A stretch of DNA of 64,000 nucleotides from Lineus longissimus (taxonomy: Eukaryota > Nemertea > Pilidiophora > Heteronemertea > Lineidae), in the NCBI RefSeq assembly GCF_910592395.1, contig NC_088318.1, positions 15,996,349 through 16,060,348 of the forward strand, given 5' to 3'. Shown in pieces: positions 50,846-63,394 of the stretch. The translations under genes were made by a program, and so were the position numbers. Below the pieces are notes generated by a model. The model made no database searches. It worked only from the letters and a program-made list of their open reading frames with translations, and was not told where the DNA came from. The first letter of the stretch is position 1. Every line of letters starts with the position of its first letter.

Positions 50846-52283
50846 GTCGGATCATCTTGAAATGAGAAATTCTAGTTCTGGGCGACATGACGGTACAGCT
50901 CCACTCAAGCGGCGTTGGTGTTGGTGAGACAATCATTACCGATAGTGATCTACCATTGTATGTTCTAGGCGTAACCCACCGAAGCTCTGCTTTTAATACC
51001 TTTCGTACCAAACCGAGAGGTTATGTTTGTCTCACCAGAACGAAAGGCTGTTTAATAAATACTCGAGTTCAAAGAATTATCAAATAATCATTGACTAATT
51101 CGGTTTCGTGGTTTTTTATTCATATTGACAAAGACAAAAATACAGGTAGGTATTCACGGAGTAAGCGTCAGGAAGTTACAGTTCTATCACAATCAACATC
51201 ATCCTGGCATAACCAGTGGCTTTCAATATACTCCGCATGTCGATGGACGGAGGAGTAAAAAGCCTGATCTCAGGATGAATAAACATGATAAACTAGCAAT
51301 TTAAAATGTGCTTTGTCTTTACTCTTATACTAATTCACCAGATTACTCTGCCACCAACAACATGTAACTACCGCAGTCTGCGATCGGAGCTAAGGCCTCT
51401 ATCAACATAACTGTTTCACGTCGCGAATCTGGTTCATGGCTTTTGTAATTTTGCGCCACGTTGCAAGGCAAAAATAGACTTGATATAGCATTGTGCCAGC
51501 GAAATGCTTTTGTGGAGATATAGGCCTTTGTCAACAAATGCAGCCAGAATACATGTATAAAGAATAATAACGGAAGGAGTTTCTTCTGAACTGAATCATT
51601 ATCACAGAGGACGGCACTTTTAGAATTTGTCATAGCGCCCTCTGAAAGGTCTTGGCGTTCAGAATCACATTCAGCAATCGAGATACGATTGTCCGGTATG
51701 GGGTCATCCCTATGCTCCCGGGTTCTGTATTGGGGTATTATATTCCCAGGGTTCTCCATTCCAAGCGTTCTATTTTCCCTGGATCCCATTGTCCATATAG
51801 ACACCACCCATCCCGTACAGTGGGCTCACAATTAACGTAAACGCATGTTACGACTGGCTTTTGGAGAAGACTAAATAGAAGACACATTACGTACACCTAT
51901 ACATATAAGTGATGGAAATTCCGGTAATGAATTCGTTCATAGAAACGTGGTAGATGCGTATATTCATGTGTGTATTATGCATTTTGTTACTCATTTTCAA
52001 CCCCGTCAACCCTATCGCTACTCCCGGAATTCAGACTGACTCAATTTGTGCACTGAGTCGAGCGGAAGGAAGAGAATGGCCCGGAAATAGCTATCAGAGA
52101 AACCTGACGTCCATGAACTTTTTCGAATGACGAGTTTGGTGATACATTGCTACTCCATCTCTCTGCAAAACGTTGATCAGTCATTATCTGGTAGGAAACC
52201 AGTCCTGAGCAATGTAAGCATTCTTAGTTTGAAAGCTCAACCAACAGATTTTTGGAGTCCTTCCTGGTTTTACTGTCATCTAG
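50846..52283. other. Intergenic region, 3' ends of two convergent genes
   Basis: Holds the 3' UTR of the cysteine-rich gene and, on minus, whatever follows the synaptotagmin-like exon. A 154-codon minus-strand frame at 51343-51807 has no recognisable domain and looks like chance or UTR. No C2 domain exon is present here on the minus strand. Confidence 0.4.
51054..51059 (+). promoter_or_regulatory. Polyadenylation signal of cysteine-rich gene
   Basis: AATAAA about 210 bases after the TAG at 50843-50845, in an A/T-rich context. Plausible by distance and motif. Confidence 0.55.
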
Positions 52284-52865
52284 TCATTTCTTCTCATCTT
52301 TTGACAGAGTTCGTTTTTTCTCGTCATCTTCATCTTCACTCTCACTGGATGATTCCGCTAATCGTTTCTCACCAACTGGAAAATATGAACAGTCGTCAAA
52401 AAGGTATCAAAATGAAAGAACGAAAACCTACTGAAAGAAATCTGTAAAGATGTTGAATTTAAAATAAAAAAATTAAATTTAAGTTTAACATGTACCAGGA
52501 GTAGCAAATCTCAAGCAAATCGCTAGCTGACAGCTTGTAAGTTTTTCGCAATGACGTATTAGGACAGAAGCAACTTACATTTCAAGTACGTGTACATGTA
52601 ACATTCGACATCTCAAGTAAGATTACTCTAGTCTGCACGTTTTCATGATGACAGTTGATAGACGAGATTCGCTACAGGCGGAGGGCATCAACTTTAGATA
52701 ACCATCAAACCAAAATATGCTTACGTTTCCTTTTTTTCTCTATACAAGGAATAACTCCTCCGCATGATTTGAAGCACATAATCTTGTTCAGGTAGAGAAA
52801 GGTCAGGGCGAGAAAGATGAGAATTCCCGTGATGATTCCCAGGAAAACCAGGGCTGCTGCTGGAA
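52284..52865 (-). CDS. Synaptotagmin-14/16-like membrane module (partial or short)
   Basis: Exon 52725-52865 encodes a membrane helix followed by FLYLNKIMCFKSCGG and a basic run EKKRKRK (the last lysines fall past the donor). This closely resembles the N-terminal membrane segment of synaptotagmin 14/16 (FLYINKKFCFENVGG in the human protein). The GTAAGC donor joins in phase to 52284-52375 (GEKRLAESSSESEDEDDEKK, then stop), whose SSSESEDE is also found after the membrane segment in synaptotagmin 14. No C2 domains are in the window on this strand. So it is either a short membrane-only isoform or gene, or a broken copy. The first exon is uncertain; candidates in matching phase are 55187-55205, 56952-56991, 57747-57759 and 58245-58263. 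Confidence 0.6.
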
Positions 52866-54004
52866 CTGAAGTAAAAAGAGTACTATGTTTTAACGCAAGT
52901 TGAAAATATGCATTTCCTGTGGAAGTGAGCAAACTGGTGACTCCTCGAAACTTTCTCTGTAATCGATGCCACTGCGTCGAAAGCCGCTAAACTTGATGGT
53001 ACTCACAAACTAAATTTTGGTCAAATTCGATTGGCGTTCGGCAGTTAAGCTTACAGTAACGGTTCCATTCATTCTATCATTTGAAGCCAATTCTTTAAAA
53101 TAGATCGACGAACTGACGAACGACACTGCCTCTCTGTCTCAAGCAAGCTGAAACATTCTTCAAATTATCTAATGTGCTATTCACATCTCGATTTTAGGCA
53201 GAATTGTCAAGGAGTATGTATGGGTATGCAAGCATACGTCAGAACATTGTGTTAGCACACATCTTGACCTTTCTTTATGATCAGCAAGATTTTAGATTGT
53301 CGTTAGGTATTATTTATGCTTGTGCATGTATTCTTGTATCTCTTGTAAAAGCGCCACTGACAAAGAATATTATTACCATTCAGCGATCATCATTACATCA
53401 AGCTATATCTATCTATCTAATAATACAAATGTATATACTACGAAATTGCCACCACAGCCATTACCATGAATACGCACAATGATGGAACTATATTGTAGTG
53501 TATGACACTGACAGTGCAATAGGAAACAACGTACCGGTAAATTATTTCTGAGAGGTCAGTAATCGGGCATATGACTTGCCAATAGCTTTATAAACAGATC
53601 GCTCATTGTCTGTTTCTGCTAGTATGCAAATCAAAGGCCCGATCACAATGACCTATTTTAAAATAGAAATGATTTTACGGTAAACTGGCTACTTTGGTGA
53701 CTAAGACGGTGTATCTAAACCTAGGAATGGGCTTCAACACAGGAGATTCGGCTTGGCTTTGGACATTCCCTTGACAGTATATTTCCTCTCGCCTTGAGGA
53801 GATCACATTATTGCCCACCACAATACTGCAGGAACAGTTTATGTCGATTTCCTCACCAAATCATTAATAACCCACTTTTTTCAGCACCGATCTGATGCAT
53901 TACTCGTGAATTCGCGCAGATTCAAGTTTTCAGAAAGTTTATAGTCGGCCTGCCTAACTCAGTGTATTGGTCACTTCAAAGCATTCTCCCTGATTGTGAT
54001 AATA

Positions 54005-54367
54005 GCATTCCGCGACGTTACTATTTATAGCTCACAAGGTCATTTGAATAAGATATTAATGACGTTTTAGTCACGTGACAGTCGGACATCGACACTTATT
54101 TCTACGCATTTGAGCTTATTTCAAAGTCAATTATCTTTGACCCTGCATTGTTTTTAGCATGAATGATACCATAGAGTCAAGGAGAGAAATATTCAGAACA
54201 ATTATGTAGTATTTCCAACACTCGGACATGTGCCAGATTGAATCTAACTGCCCTAGTTAAAAAGCCTGAATCCAGTACGAAACCGCATGTTTGTCCGACA
54301 TTGCATGTAATTCAGCGATTGGGAAATAGAGGGCAGCAGCTGCAGTGACGTCATTATCGCGGAATGC
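54005..54367 (-). mobile_element. Copy 2 of MITE-like element with terminal inverted repeats
   Basis: GCATTCCGCGA at 54005-54015 and TCGCGGAATGC at 54357-54367 are perfect inverted termini of a 363-base element. Its interior is the reverse complement of 5719-6048 with few changes. It has no coding capacity. Target-site duplication was not clear. This is the more complete of the two copies. Confidence 0.82.
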
Positions 54368-56364
54368 CATTGCATTCCAGGTTGAGCAGCGAAACCATGA
54401 AGCCTCTGCCCGAAAGGCTGTCACTGTTGTACAATGGCCTGCATAGCAAGCTTTATATGCACACTTTAAAGGTTTACACCGTTCGTATTTAATCGTCGCT
54501 CAGGAAAACAGAGATGCTGTTAACACAATTATCATGCTAGCAACTTAGCTGAAACTTGGTATAGGCAGTATTGGTATACCTGTCTACACAACGGCAATCC
54601 AGTGTTGAAATAAATATTCATTACATCGGCCTCTATGGAATTTTCAAATTCGACCACAAATTTCATATTTTTAACGAACGGTGTTGGTCTTTAATCCAGC
54701 TGCTCCATACAATCTATTTGTATTACGATCGATTTATTCAAGCTTGAACACATTGAGAGACCAACATATGGGTGTAGGCCTTTACAGGCATTCTGTACAA
54801 TTACATGTATAGTGCATTAGTCGAGATTGGAAATAAATATTCAACACACAGAGCATGTTCTAGATTTCATCTGATAGCAAATCTGGATCATCAACGTGAA
54901 GGTCTTTTGTCCATGGGAGTGACAAACTACGCAAACTCCTCGTCTATTTGGTAGATTTAGATAAAAATTGGGCAGAAATCTGTATTAAAATTAAAGCTTG
55001 CCGTTCTTTAAAGAATCATGGGATGGCTCATTTGCTGACTTCACTTTGTTTATTATGTTTCTTTTGAGTGATGGAAATGCCTGCTCCCGCTCATACATTT
55101 TTGGATGCAACTACCCAATGACCTTTACAGTAAGGACATTTTGTTTTGTTTGTGACCCTCGCCTTCACATTATACAATGTACTTACAGTAGTTAGCAAGA
55201 GTCATTGCGAGTCCTCGATATAGTGTCTGCAAGTTACTAACTAAGTGCCAAAAGCACCACACACCTCCTCAAATTTGTTTGAAGATCCGATAGAATGAAA
55301 TCATCATATCCACTATAAAAGTCTAGAGATCCAGAGGCAAAAACGGTCATTGAATAAAAGGCGGTCAGTTTCGAAGCAGAATTTCCTTCATCTGTTCACG
55401 AGATGCGCATATTATTGCATAGAGCCGCTGCTTGGATGCCACTAGCTACGAACGACACTGACTATACACTCCTTATTGCGTCTATGTGACTTTTTCCTCA
55501 TCAGTTCATGAATTATCTTCACTTAATGGCTAACCTCAGAGCAATCATACCAAGCCCACAGCAGCAACACGAATGGTTCAAGCGAAATGTGGTTTTTCAA
55601 TTATTTTCTCATGATTCCCATTCGCCACATTGACACAGGTGTCTGCATCATTTTGTTGCACTTTTGTTTACAGTAAATGAATTGTCTGTTGGTCAGGTTC
55701 AGGTGGTTCTGTCGTCATGGGAACCATACACGTATGTGACATTATGCCGATCTAGGTGACCCGTCTGACATTTGTACACGGCGGGACACGATAAGCTCAG
55801 CAACACTTTGTCGGCCGCCAAACCAACTAAATCCTGAAGTAAGTTGCCCAAAACTATATTGGCCTACATGACTGTGTATACAATTGTCTAACATTTTTTG
55901 AAAGGTAGGCAACGTGATCCAGTTTTGGAAAGAATTGAGGCATCTGCCTAGTTGCCTCTCCAGCGAACATTCAAGGACACTTTTCTAGCTTGACGTGACT
56001 ATAAAACACTGCGGTATACCTGTATGTGTATGTGTACCTGTGGCCATTACAGATACTGGTCTACTAACATCGTCAATGGTCATCAACCACCAAAGATTTG
56101 AAAAACTGGTACAAACCTTTGAACATTTTAGGCGAAAATTAAACCCAGAGACCAAGGCATCCACTTTGTCATGACAAACAGAATTGCAATGGCCACGATG
56201 CCAACCGGACAGCCGGATATTTGGCCCTTTTTATGCTTGTTGCAACATATGATTTATAGTGAACACTACATGCATATGATATATATACCAGTATGTAATT
56301 ACTAATAATAAACCTAATACAATGTAATACCTGGTACTTGTTATTTCAATCCACTGGACATGAG

Positions 56365-56385
56365 CCCCCCCCCCCCCCCCCCCCC
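56365..56385 (+). repeat. Poly-C tract (C21)
   Basis: Uninterrupted run of about 21 cytosines between TGAG and GTAAGG. Length may be inaccurate because such runs are error-prone in sequencing. Confidence 0.85.
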
Positions 56386-56533
56386 GTAAGGGCCTGCATG
56401 ATAACCTGGGTTATCTCCTTCACTTGAGCCCACCAGACTTAACGCCAAGTTGACCAGTGACAACTAGAACTAGAACAGCCGAATGTATAGTACCCCCAGG
56501 TATATGGCACGGCTTAACCCACCGGCCATGAGG

Positions 56534-56630
56534 GAATTTCTTTATAGCCCAGTGGTTGGCGCGTTGGCCCCAGAGTGGAAGTTAAGCAACGTTGAGCACG
56601 GTCAACCTTTGGATCGGTACGCGTACAATA
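56534..56630 (+). repeat. SINE-like fragment with tRNA-like and 5S-like parts
   Basis: TAGCCCAGTGGTTGGCGCGT matches a tRNA A-box pattern. It is followed by GGAAGTTAAGCAACGTTGAG and GGTCAACCTTTGGATCGGT, which resemble the internal control part of 5S rRNA (GAAGTTAAGC...GGTTAGTACTTGGATGGGT). The combination suggests a chimeric SINE head; it is too diverged and too short to be a functional 5S gene. Confidence 0.5.
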
Positions 56631-57759
56631 CATAGAACCCTCCTTATACATTTTTGCCCACTCTTTATTTTATTCAAGTGAAGTTAACGCGATAATACTG
56701 ATCGGGATGTTTTGAGCAACCTAGCACGAGACGGTGTTAACAAACAAACAGAACTTGATATAGCATGCTTTCGCTAACAGCTATCATCATCTGCCAAGCA
56801 GTCTGTACCATCATGGCGTTAAATGAAGACACGGCTAACCTTAACGACACCTCTGCCGCGGTACACTTATTGCAAGGATTGTGACTTGTGTACAAAGTCT
56901 GTTTTTCAAAAAATAACTTGAGAAGATTAATTGAAAGAAACGTGATAATACCTGACATTTTCTTTGCACCCTTTAAAAAGAGGTTGTCCAAGTCAAAGGA
57001 TATATACTATTTTCTCTAAAGTGCATTGCATTTGTAGAACCAACCAAGTGCTTTTAGATCCGTAGGATTTTGCATGATGGCCCAGACTGATAAGGTAACT
57101 TGGCAGATGCTGCGCTATCTACTATTAAGTAAACTAACATGATCATGGAGGCATGCAATCAGAATGAACGATTTATATTCCTTTACGCCCTACTGTAAAA
57201 GAAATAACGTCTTGCCAAAATGTCTTGATCTCACCTCATTTTGCCCTCGAGATCAAAAGAAAAGGTAGAAATATATCAAGTGACATAAAATGTGCCTTGA
57301 AAATTTAGTTTCATAATTTGTATATCACATGAATCTTCATTCTGATTGTATGCTAAGGGAGAAAACATGAATTTAGTGTGTTACCAAAAAATACGATTGT
57401 CATGGTAGGCTCTCCTAATCTGGGAATCAAAATTAACGGTCATTAATAACAGCATCACAATACTGACAAAAAGTCAAATTAACGTTACAGCGGATGACCT
57501 ATTGGGCCACTTTATGGCCATACGCTGAAGCGGCTGACGTCTCTTTGACAAAATGTCTCGAATAAATCTCTATATCTCGCCAATTCTGCGTTTCATCGGC
57601 ACACAAAGGTATATATGGTCAACACATTTGTGTTTAATTTCTCTAAAACATATCACCGTTTGACGAAATTAATGGCCAATACATGTATATCGGTTCCAGT
57701 TAAATTAGCCACAGTTAAGACATTCTCTACGAAAGAAACTACTTACATCCCGCCGACAT

Positions 57760-59110
57760 AGTCAGTCTCTCTATCTAGTATTATTAGTCCCTATCTGCTA
57801 TTACATCAGAAGACAAGGGTCGAGGGAAAATGCGGCAACCCTCGCCGCATCTACTGAATCCAAAGTAATGCGTGTAGCTCTGGCACCGAACAAAGAATTG
57901 ACAGCTGTTTTCTGACGTTAAGCATTCATGTAGTGTCTCAATTATAGATTATTCTCTAGGCCTACGCAGGAAGCATATGCTTTTAGTATAATAAGTATAA
58001 TAAATACTCGTGTTCCATTTTGTTCTTTGTATTCGAGAAAGTATCATTTTATGTTAATTTGATCATATAATAACGATTTTTTGAAGACCGCATGACATAT
58101 TTTATGATTCATTATTCTTAACGAAATAGTATCTGAGGGTAATTAAGATCAAAGCGGCCTTAATTATTGTGTTTTTGACAACCTTGATATTGATGTACGC
58201 ACAAGTAATGGATCGAAGCGATAGGAGACGTATCAAATACTTACGCAGATCGGTCATTCCCATGAATTCTTGAGGATGTTCCCTTTAGTTGGGAATACTC
58301 CGAAACATAAGATCTTTTCTGATAAGTTGTTCCGTGTAATGATGACAGGAACAAGAGACGAAGGTTGTATCCTTTGGGCAGAAGTGCGGTTGTCCGTCTG
58401 TCCTTTGGGTGTGTCCCTGCCTGCCCACACTGACTTGTCAGAGTCAGAAGTCGACGAAATACATGAACATTTATTCACACCAACAACTTTCAGTTGAAAT
58501 CACTGTCTGTTTAATCATTTGTACAGACAGATCAAAGCTGAAGTGGCATATGCGTACATGTACACACATATTTGATCTACTGCAGCTGTTTATGCAATAC
58601 TGGATGGCTGTTCTGATCCGTAGAATGTGTCGCCACTTTAACTATCGAGTAGCAGGCATCCAATGATACCTTTATGTCTTATAATTAACGATATCATCCG
58701 TGGCTCGAGCCATTTAGCAAGAATTCAAGTTCAAAATGCTGAAAAGTTTCTAAGTCAAAATTTTTGGGGGGCTGATGATGTTTCTTCTTTTTGAGCAGAA
58801 AAAAACAAGTGAAAAAAATATTTGGACTTTTTTCTTCTTTGAGAGTTGATTTTTTGCATAAGTTCAAAATTCTGAAAATTATCTAAGTCAAAATTCTTTT
58901 GGAACTGATGATGTTTCTTCATTTTTAGCAGAAAAAAAATTATTGAAAAAATTATTTGGACTTAAAAATATTTTCATCTGTAGCATGACAATTTGCCGCA
59001 AAGAAACATTCATCTTCAGTTCACATCCTATCAAACAGGTCAGAAACAAGACAATCCGCTTGTTACTGTCCACCAGCAAGAGGTCTCTAATTGACTTCCT
59101 ACCAAACACG
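57760..59110. other. Intergenic region with tandem duplication
   Basis: No gene recognised. Overlapping open frames on both strands at 58254-58497 lack motifs. Contains the two-copy repeat at 58728-58962. Confidence 0.35.
58728..58962 (+). repeat. Two-copy tandem repeat, period 133
   Basis: 58728-58829 and 58861-58962 are diverged direct copies: both start AGTTCAAAAT, contain CTAAGTCAAAATT, CTGATGATGTTTCTTC and AGCAGAAAAAAA, and end TTTGGACTT. It lies directly upstream of the LINE fragment. Confidence 0.8.
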
Positions 59111-59154
59111 TTCCATTTTGACTCCCGACTTTGTTTGATAAGATGTGTCTCACG

Positions 59155-59658
59155 ACCGTTTGTCGGTTTGCCCTCTACAACTATTCTTCCACTCCAAAGA
59201 GTTCAAAACTCTGCTGCGCGACTCATAACAAGAACCCGGAAGTCAGCGCATATTACTCCAATCCTCGAGGAACTGCACTGGCTTCCCGTCGCGCAGCGGA
59301 TTCATTACAAAATCCTGGTTTTTGCGTTCAAGGCAATTCACAATCTTGCCCCATCCTACCTCTGTGAACTGGTCAGTGTGAAGCGTCCGTCCCGGGCGCT
59401 CCGATCATCAGTCGGTGTGCATTTGTCACAGCAAAGGTCAATCATCCCTTCATATGGGGACCGGGCCTTTTCTGTGGCGGCACCGGCGATGTGGAACGAG
59501 TTGCCTTTGGGGCTGACGCTTTGCACCGACATCAACATCTTTAAATCAAATATAAAGACTCTGCTCTTTAAAAGAGCCTTCTGTAAAGCGCCTTGAGCGG
59601 GACTAGTGCCTGGATACGTGCGCTATAACAAGTTGCATTATTATTATTATCATTAGTT
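59155..59658 (+). mobile_element. 5'-truncated non-LTR retrotransposon (CR1/L2-like 3' end)
   Basis: An open frame to the stop at 59594-59596 encodes the extreme C-terminal part of a LINE reverse transcriptase ORF: LQRVQNSAARLI, ELHWLPVAQRIHYKILVFAF, KAIHNLAPSYL, GDRAFSVAAPAMWNELP, then FKSNIKTLLFKRAF. After the stop come GCGCTATAACAAG and a TTATTATTATTATC tail, typical of CR1/L2-type 3' ends. The catalytic RT core and endonuclease are absent. The remaining frame is unbroken, suggesting a fairly recent insertion. Confidence 0.88.
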
Positions 59659-61480
59659 TGGCAGTAGGTTAAAAGTGCAATCGTCCACACAAAAAAACCA
59701 TGATATCTATTCAATCACGATGGTTATATAAAAATTCCATGTAGTCCCGAAATTGTCTGAGCTAAGGGCTAATTTAGGAACAGCTAATGTACATGTATAC
59801 CAATCGTCTGTAGCCTATGTCGCCCCGCGACATTAGCCAGGCTAATAGTAATGGGGTTCATTTTGGGAACAGCACTATATGTAATTACTATTGAATATCA
59901 TCGGTAACCTGGGTCAAAGACGGCTATATTTTGTCGTTATTGGCGTGATTCGTTCGTGTTTATTGTTTTCGTGTGTCCCGCAGGTAATCAGAAATGAACA
60001 TAACCGTAGCGTTATCATATAAGCAAATGCGATGAAAAATACAAGCATGGTAATTGAATATCAGTATACACAACAGTATTTCGCATACATGTATTCCAGT
60101 TTTTCAATATTGATGGACGACTGGGTCGATACTAAATGTAAATGAAAAGTCTGAAATTATGTTTAGCGACAGTGCAGATGGCGATGATGTTCCGGACTGG
60201 GTGTTGACCTCTCTTATGCTAGCTCCACACACTATCTGTTCTCGTTATTATTTGTGCAAAGAGGTGCAATTCGCGCCGAGGGATACCTCTGTCATCCCAA
60301 GTAACGAGACCAGCTATGACACTGATTATTCTACACTTGTCAATTACCCTAGCCAATCGCATTAAGTGCTTTCTGGTTGATACCATCACACTGATAGATT
60401 TGGTGTAAATGTCATTATTTGTTCAAAACCTTCAAAGGAACCGCTGCTTTCCATCAGTAATAAAGAGACATGGCTTTTGACATGTTTACCGCTGCCTACT
60501 TGATATTTCGTCGGTAGATCTACTTCACGCTTCTCCAAGGACACAAATCGCGCTTAGATTTCCGAGCCGAATCAGGTGTCATGTAATCTTGGCTTTGCGA
60601 ACTTTCACGAGTACAGTCGAAGATGACGTCAAATGGGTGGTATTTGAAACAATTACATACATCATAATGACTTATACGGCCTTAAACATGACTACGCTTT
60701 ACTCCTATTTCATAGAATTTATGACATTCATACTAACTCTCAACTCCACAACTAACAGCAAATGTCAACAGTTACCTTGATAACCCACGGGGTATTTAAA
60801 GAAAATCATTAATTTCGAGAAAACGTGATTTTGAACTCACGTTGGCGCGTGATACGATTTTCCGATCAATTAAGAAAGCGAGGGTACCATTGAGCTTGGT
60901 GATTGTTCGGTTCTGCTTCCCGGTATCTGAGGAGTGTCGTTAATCAAGAATTTATTCTAAGAAAATAGGATTGGCCAGAACAATATCCTATCTCATATTC
61001 CGCAATCATTTATGTTTCCGTCGTTTTCATCATTTTCATCGTTCTCTTCCCTTTCCGCCATATGCCAGACTCAATGACCAGTCAGCTGGTTATTGACTGT
61101 TAGGTCGACGCATCATAACCAACTGGTCACTCACACGATCGAAACCCGCCGGTCATGCTGGTCACCCATTCCAATTCACAACTGATCCGTTAGCCGCAGG
61201 CAAAAAAGAGACATCGCCGATTCCGGCCAACTTTTCCACTGCATAATACATTGATATAAGGAAGTCGAAACGTGTTATTCGAGCATCACACTTATATTAT
61301 ACAGCAGCCAACCGATAAGAAGAAATTAATCATAAAACCAAGGAAAATCAGAAAAAGAAAACAGCTCAGCGGTCAGACCGCTTCAGCGGTCTATTGACCG
61401 GGAGACCGGTCCTTTGACCGTCTATTTCTTTGGGAGACGGGAAAAAGTCATGATATTATTTTCACGGTATTTGTTTTTCT

Positions 61481-61637
61481 GGGCTGAGTTGTTCAAAACC
61501 ACGTTAGCTTTAACGGAGATGTTAAGTCTTAACGTGAACATTTCAGTCACTTTTTACTGAAAGAGATAACGTCCTTGAGGATACTTAAGGTAACCGTTAG
61601 GGATAACGTGACTTTTGAGCTTTTGAACAACCGGGCC
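61481..61637. repeat. MITE-like hairpin ending GTTGTTCAAAA/TTTTGAACAAC
   Basis: GTTGTTCAAAA at 61488-61498 and TTTTGAACAAC at 61621-61631 are perfect inverted repeats, flanked by GGGC and GCCC. ACGTTAGC and GGATAACGT words pair further inside. Non-coding. Confidence 0.7.
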
Positions 61638-63394
61638 CTGGTGTCCAACTTTCAGGCATCTCATTTGCGTTAATCCTGCATAGCGGTATCCTGGTGTCTT
61701 ATCTGCCACCGTCATGGGCCAATTGGGAGTCATATTCAAGGAAAAACCATACCGGATGACATGCCTCAAATTTATTCTTATCACACTTCGACCACTTTTA
61801 AATGTGTTTGCTATCCATTCGCTGCCTGATCCCGGCTTGTCGAATTCAAAGTCAGGAAATGGTGGACTCCCCATCGAAAGAAATGACGGCTGTTTCTTGG
61901 TGTTATCGCCGATTGAGTCACAATTATCGAGGTTTCGCGCTTATTGACGAACAACAGATCCATATGCCATATAAAGGTGAGCTATTTGGCATAAGGCATG
62001 CAGCGTCTTTAGTGATATTGATCGTAGTAACAATACTTCGTCTTCCAATGACAAGATCGAACAGTTGTTTTAACGTAATGCGTTTCCTTCATGGGCACTT
62101 TTAAGGGTTGACCAGGCACAACCATTTTGCCCCATGACAATAAGTTGAAATCCTAGAGCAATGAGAACTCTTTCACAACGAAGTAAATGCTACTTTCAAG
62201 GGTTGGCGTCCAGTCAGTTCTTTGTTTACCAGCATACATGTACAGTAGAAAAGTTGATGTAGAAATAAGCATTTTTATATTGGATGTTGCTATTGGTACA
62301 CCTATGACAGGGATGATATTGGAAACACACCGCACTGTCCTGCGCAGCTATCGCCCAGCATCACATAAATGAGAAAATCATGGGTCAAAGACGGGTCGGG
62401 ATTATGTGATGTGACATCAGCGTACACCTAAAATTACTCTTTCGGCTAAATACACTTTATCAGAATTTATGTAGACGTTCTCATTTGTGGTATCGCTCAG
62501 GCGGATTCTTTTGTAAATAAGACATTTACATGTATGCCCCCGCGGGAATTTACGAAGAACGCAAAGTTAGGCGACCAGCGCATTTGTGAAAAAGTATATA
62601 CTGAAGCATTTAGAGTGGTACACTACCATCGAGTGGTTGTACTCTATACTTGCCCCAAGGATACCATCTTGTTTGATAACATAAAAGCATTGTCAATCAA
62701 TTTCGTAAAGGCTTCATTTCGATGATCAGAAACATTTGTTGCTTTTTGCACTTATGACTGTTGAAACCTTGAGGAGTGCCACACTATGATTGAGTGCCAT
62801 ACCCCGAGGACTGATGCCATTTCTACAACTACAACTTTAAAGAACTCAGAGGAATAATGTTCTTATCCTGAGTATGGTTAATTGAGATACATCGAGATAT
62901 AAAGGAACAGGAACAGGAAATAAGTTGTTGCCTTAATGTACATATCAATAAAACGTGGAACACGTCAATGCTGTGGGCAAGTCTTCCTCCACACATTGTA
63001 CATGTTGCGTCTACCTCCATAGCAACGGACGTATTTCGTTCTACAAGATCGGTTTCGATTCCTTTGATCGATGTGGACCAGGGATAGTCAATAGAACGTA
63101 ACCGGATCTACATGCATTAGAACACAAAATACGCCTTGATGACGATGATGATGAGTCAACTGTAACCGCCAACGACAACTCATCTAGTCGGGGGGACGAC
63201 ATAAGTTAGTATTAGTCGTGGAGACGGCTTGGTAAGTGATCTCCCGAACACACAAGAACACTGACACCATCAACCGACGATTTGGCACATCGCGGACATA
63301 TCGAATACAAGCGCAATTAACAAACAATCCCAATGAAATGATACGCGTCCAAATGAATGGCCAATGGCTCTGTTGTTGACATCATTAGCCGGCT

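Larger units (their letters stand above)
52866..57746. other. Probable 5' intron/intergenic region of synaptotagmin-like unit
   Basis: No further coding exon recognised on either strand over 4.9 kb apart from candidate first exons. It contains the MITE-like copy at 54005-54367, a C21 run at 56365-56385 and a SINE-like fragment at 56534-56630. Confidence 0.4.

Noticed and set aside
51343-51807. 154-codon minus-strand open frame
   Set aside because: No domain, signal peptide or splice link; composition looks non-coding and it probably lies in 3' UTR or spacer.
56534-56630. Functional 5S rRNA or tRNA gene
   Set aside because: Too short and diverged, with no complete stems; a SINE fragment is more likely.
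58943-59150. N-terminal part of the LINE open frame
   Set aside because: Reverse-transcriptase similarity starts only near 59155; the part before it is repeat-derived and shows no homology.
63120-63160. CRISPR-like or satellite repeat near GATGACGATGATGATGAG
   Set aside because: Only a short simple trinucleotide run, with no spaced repeats.
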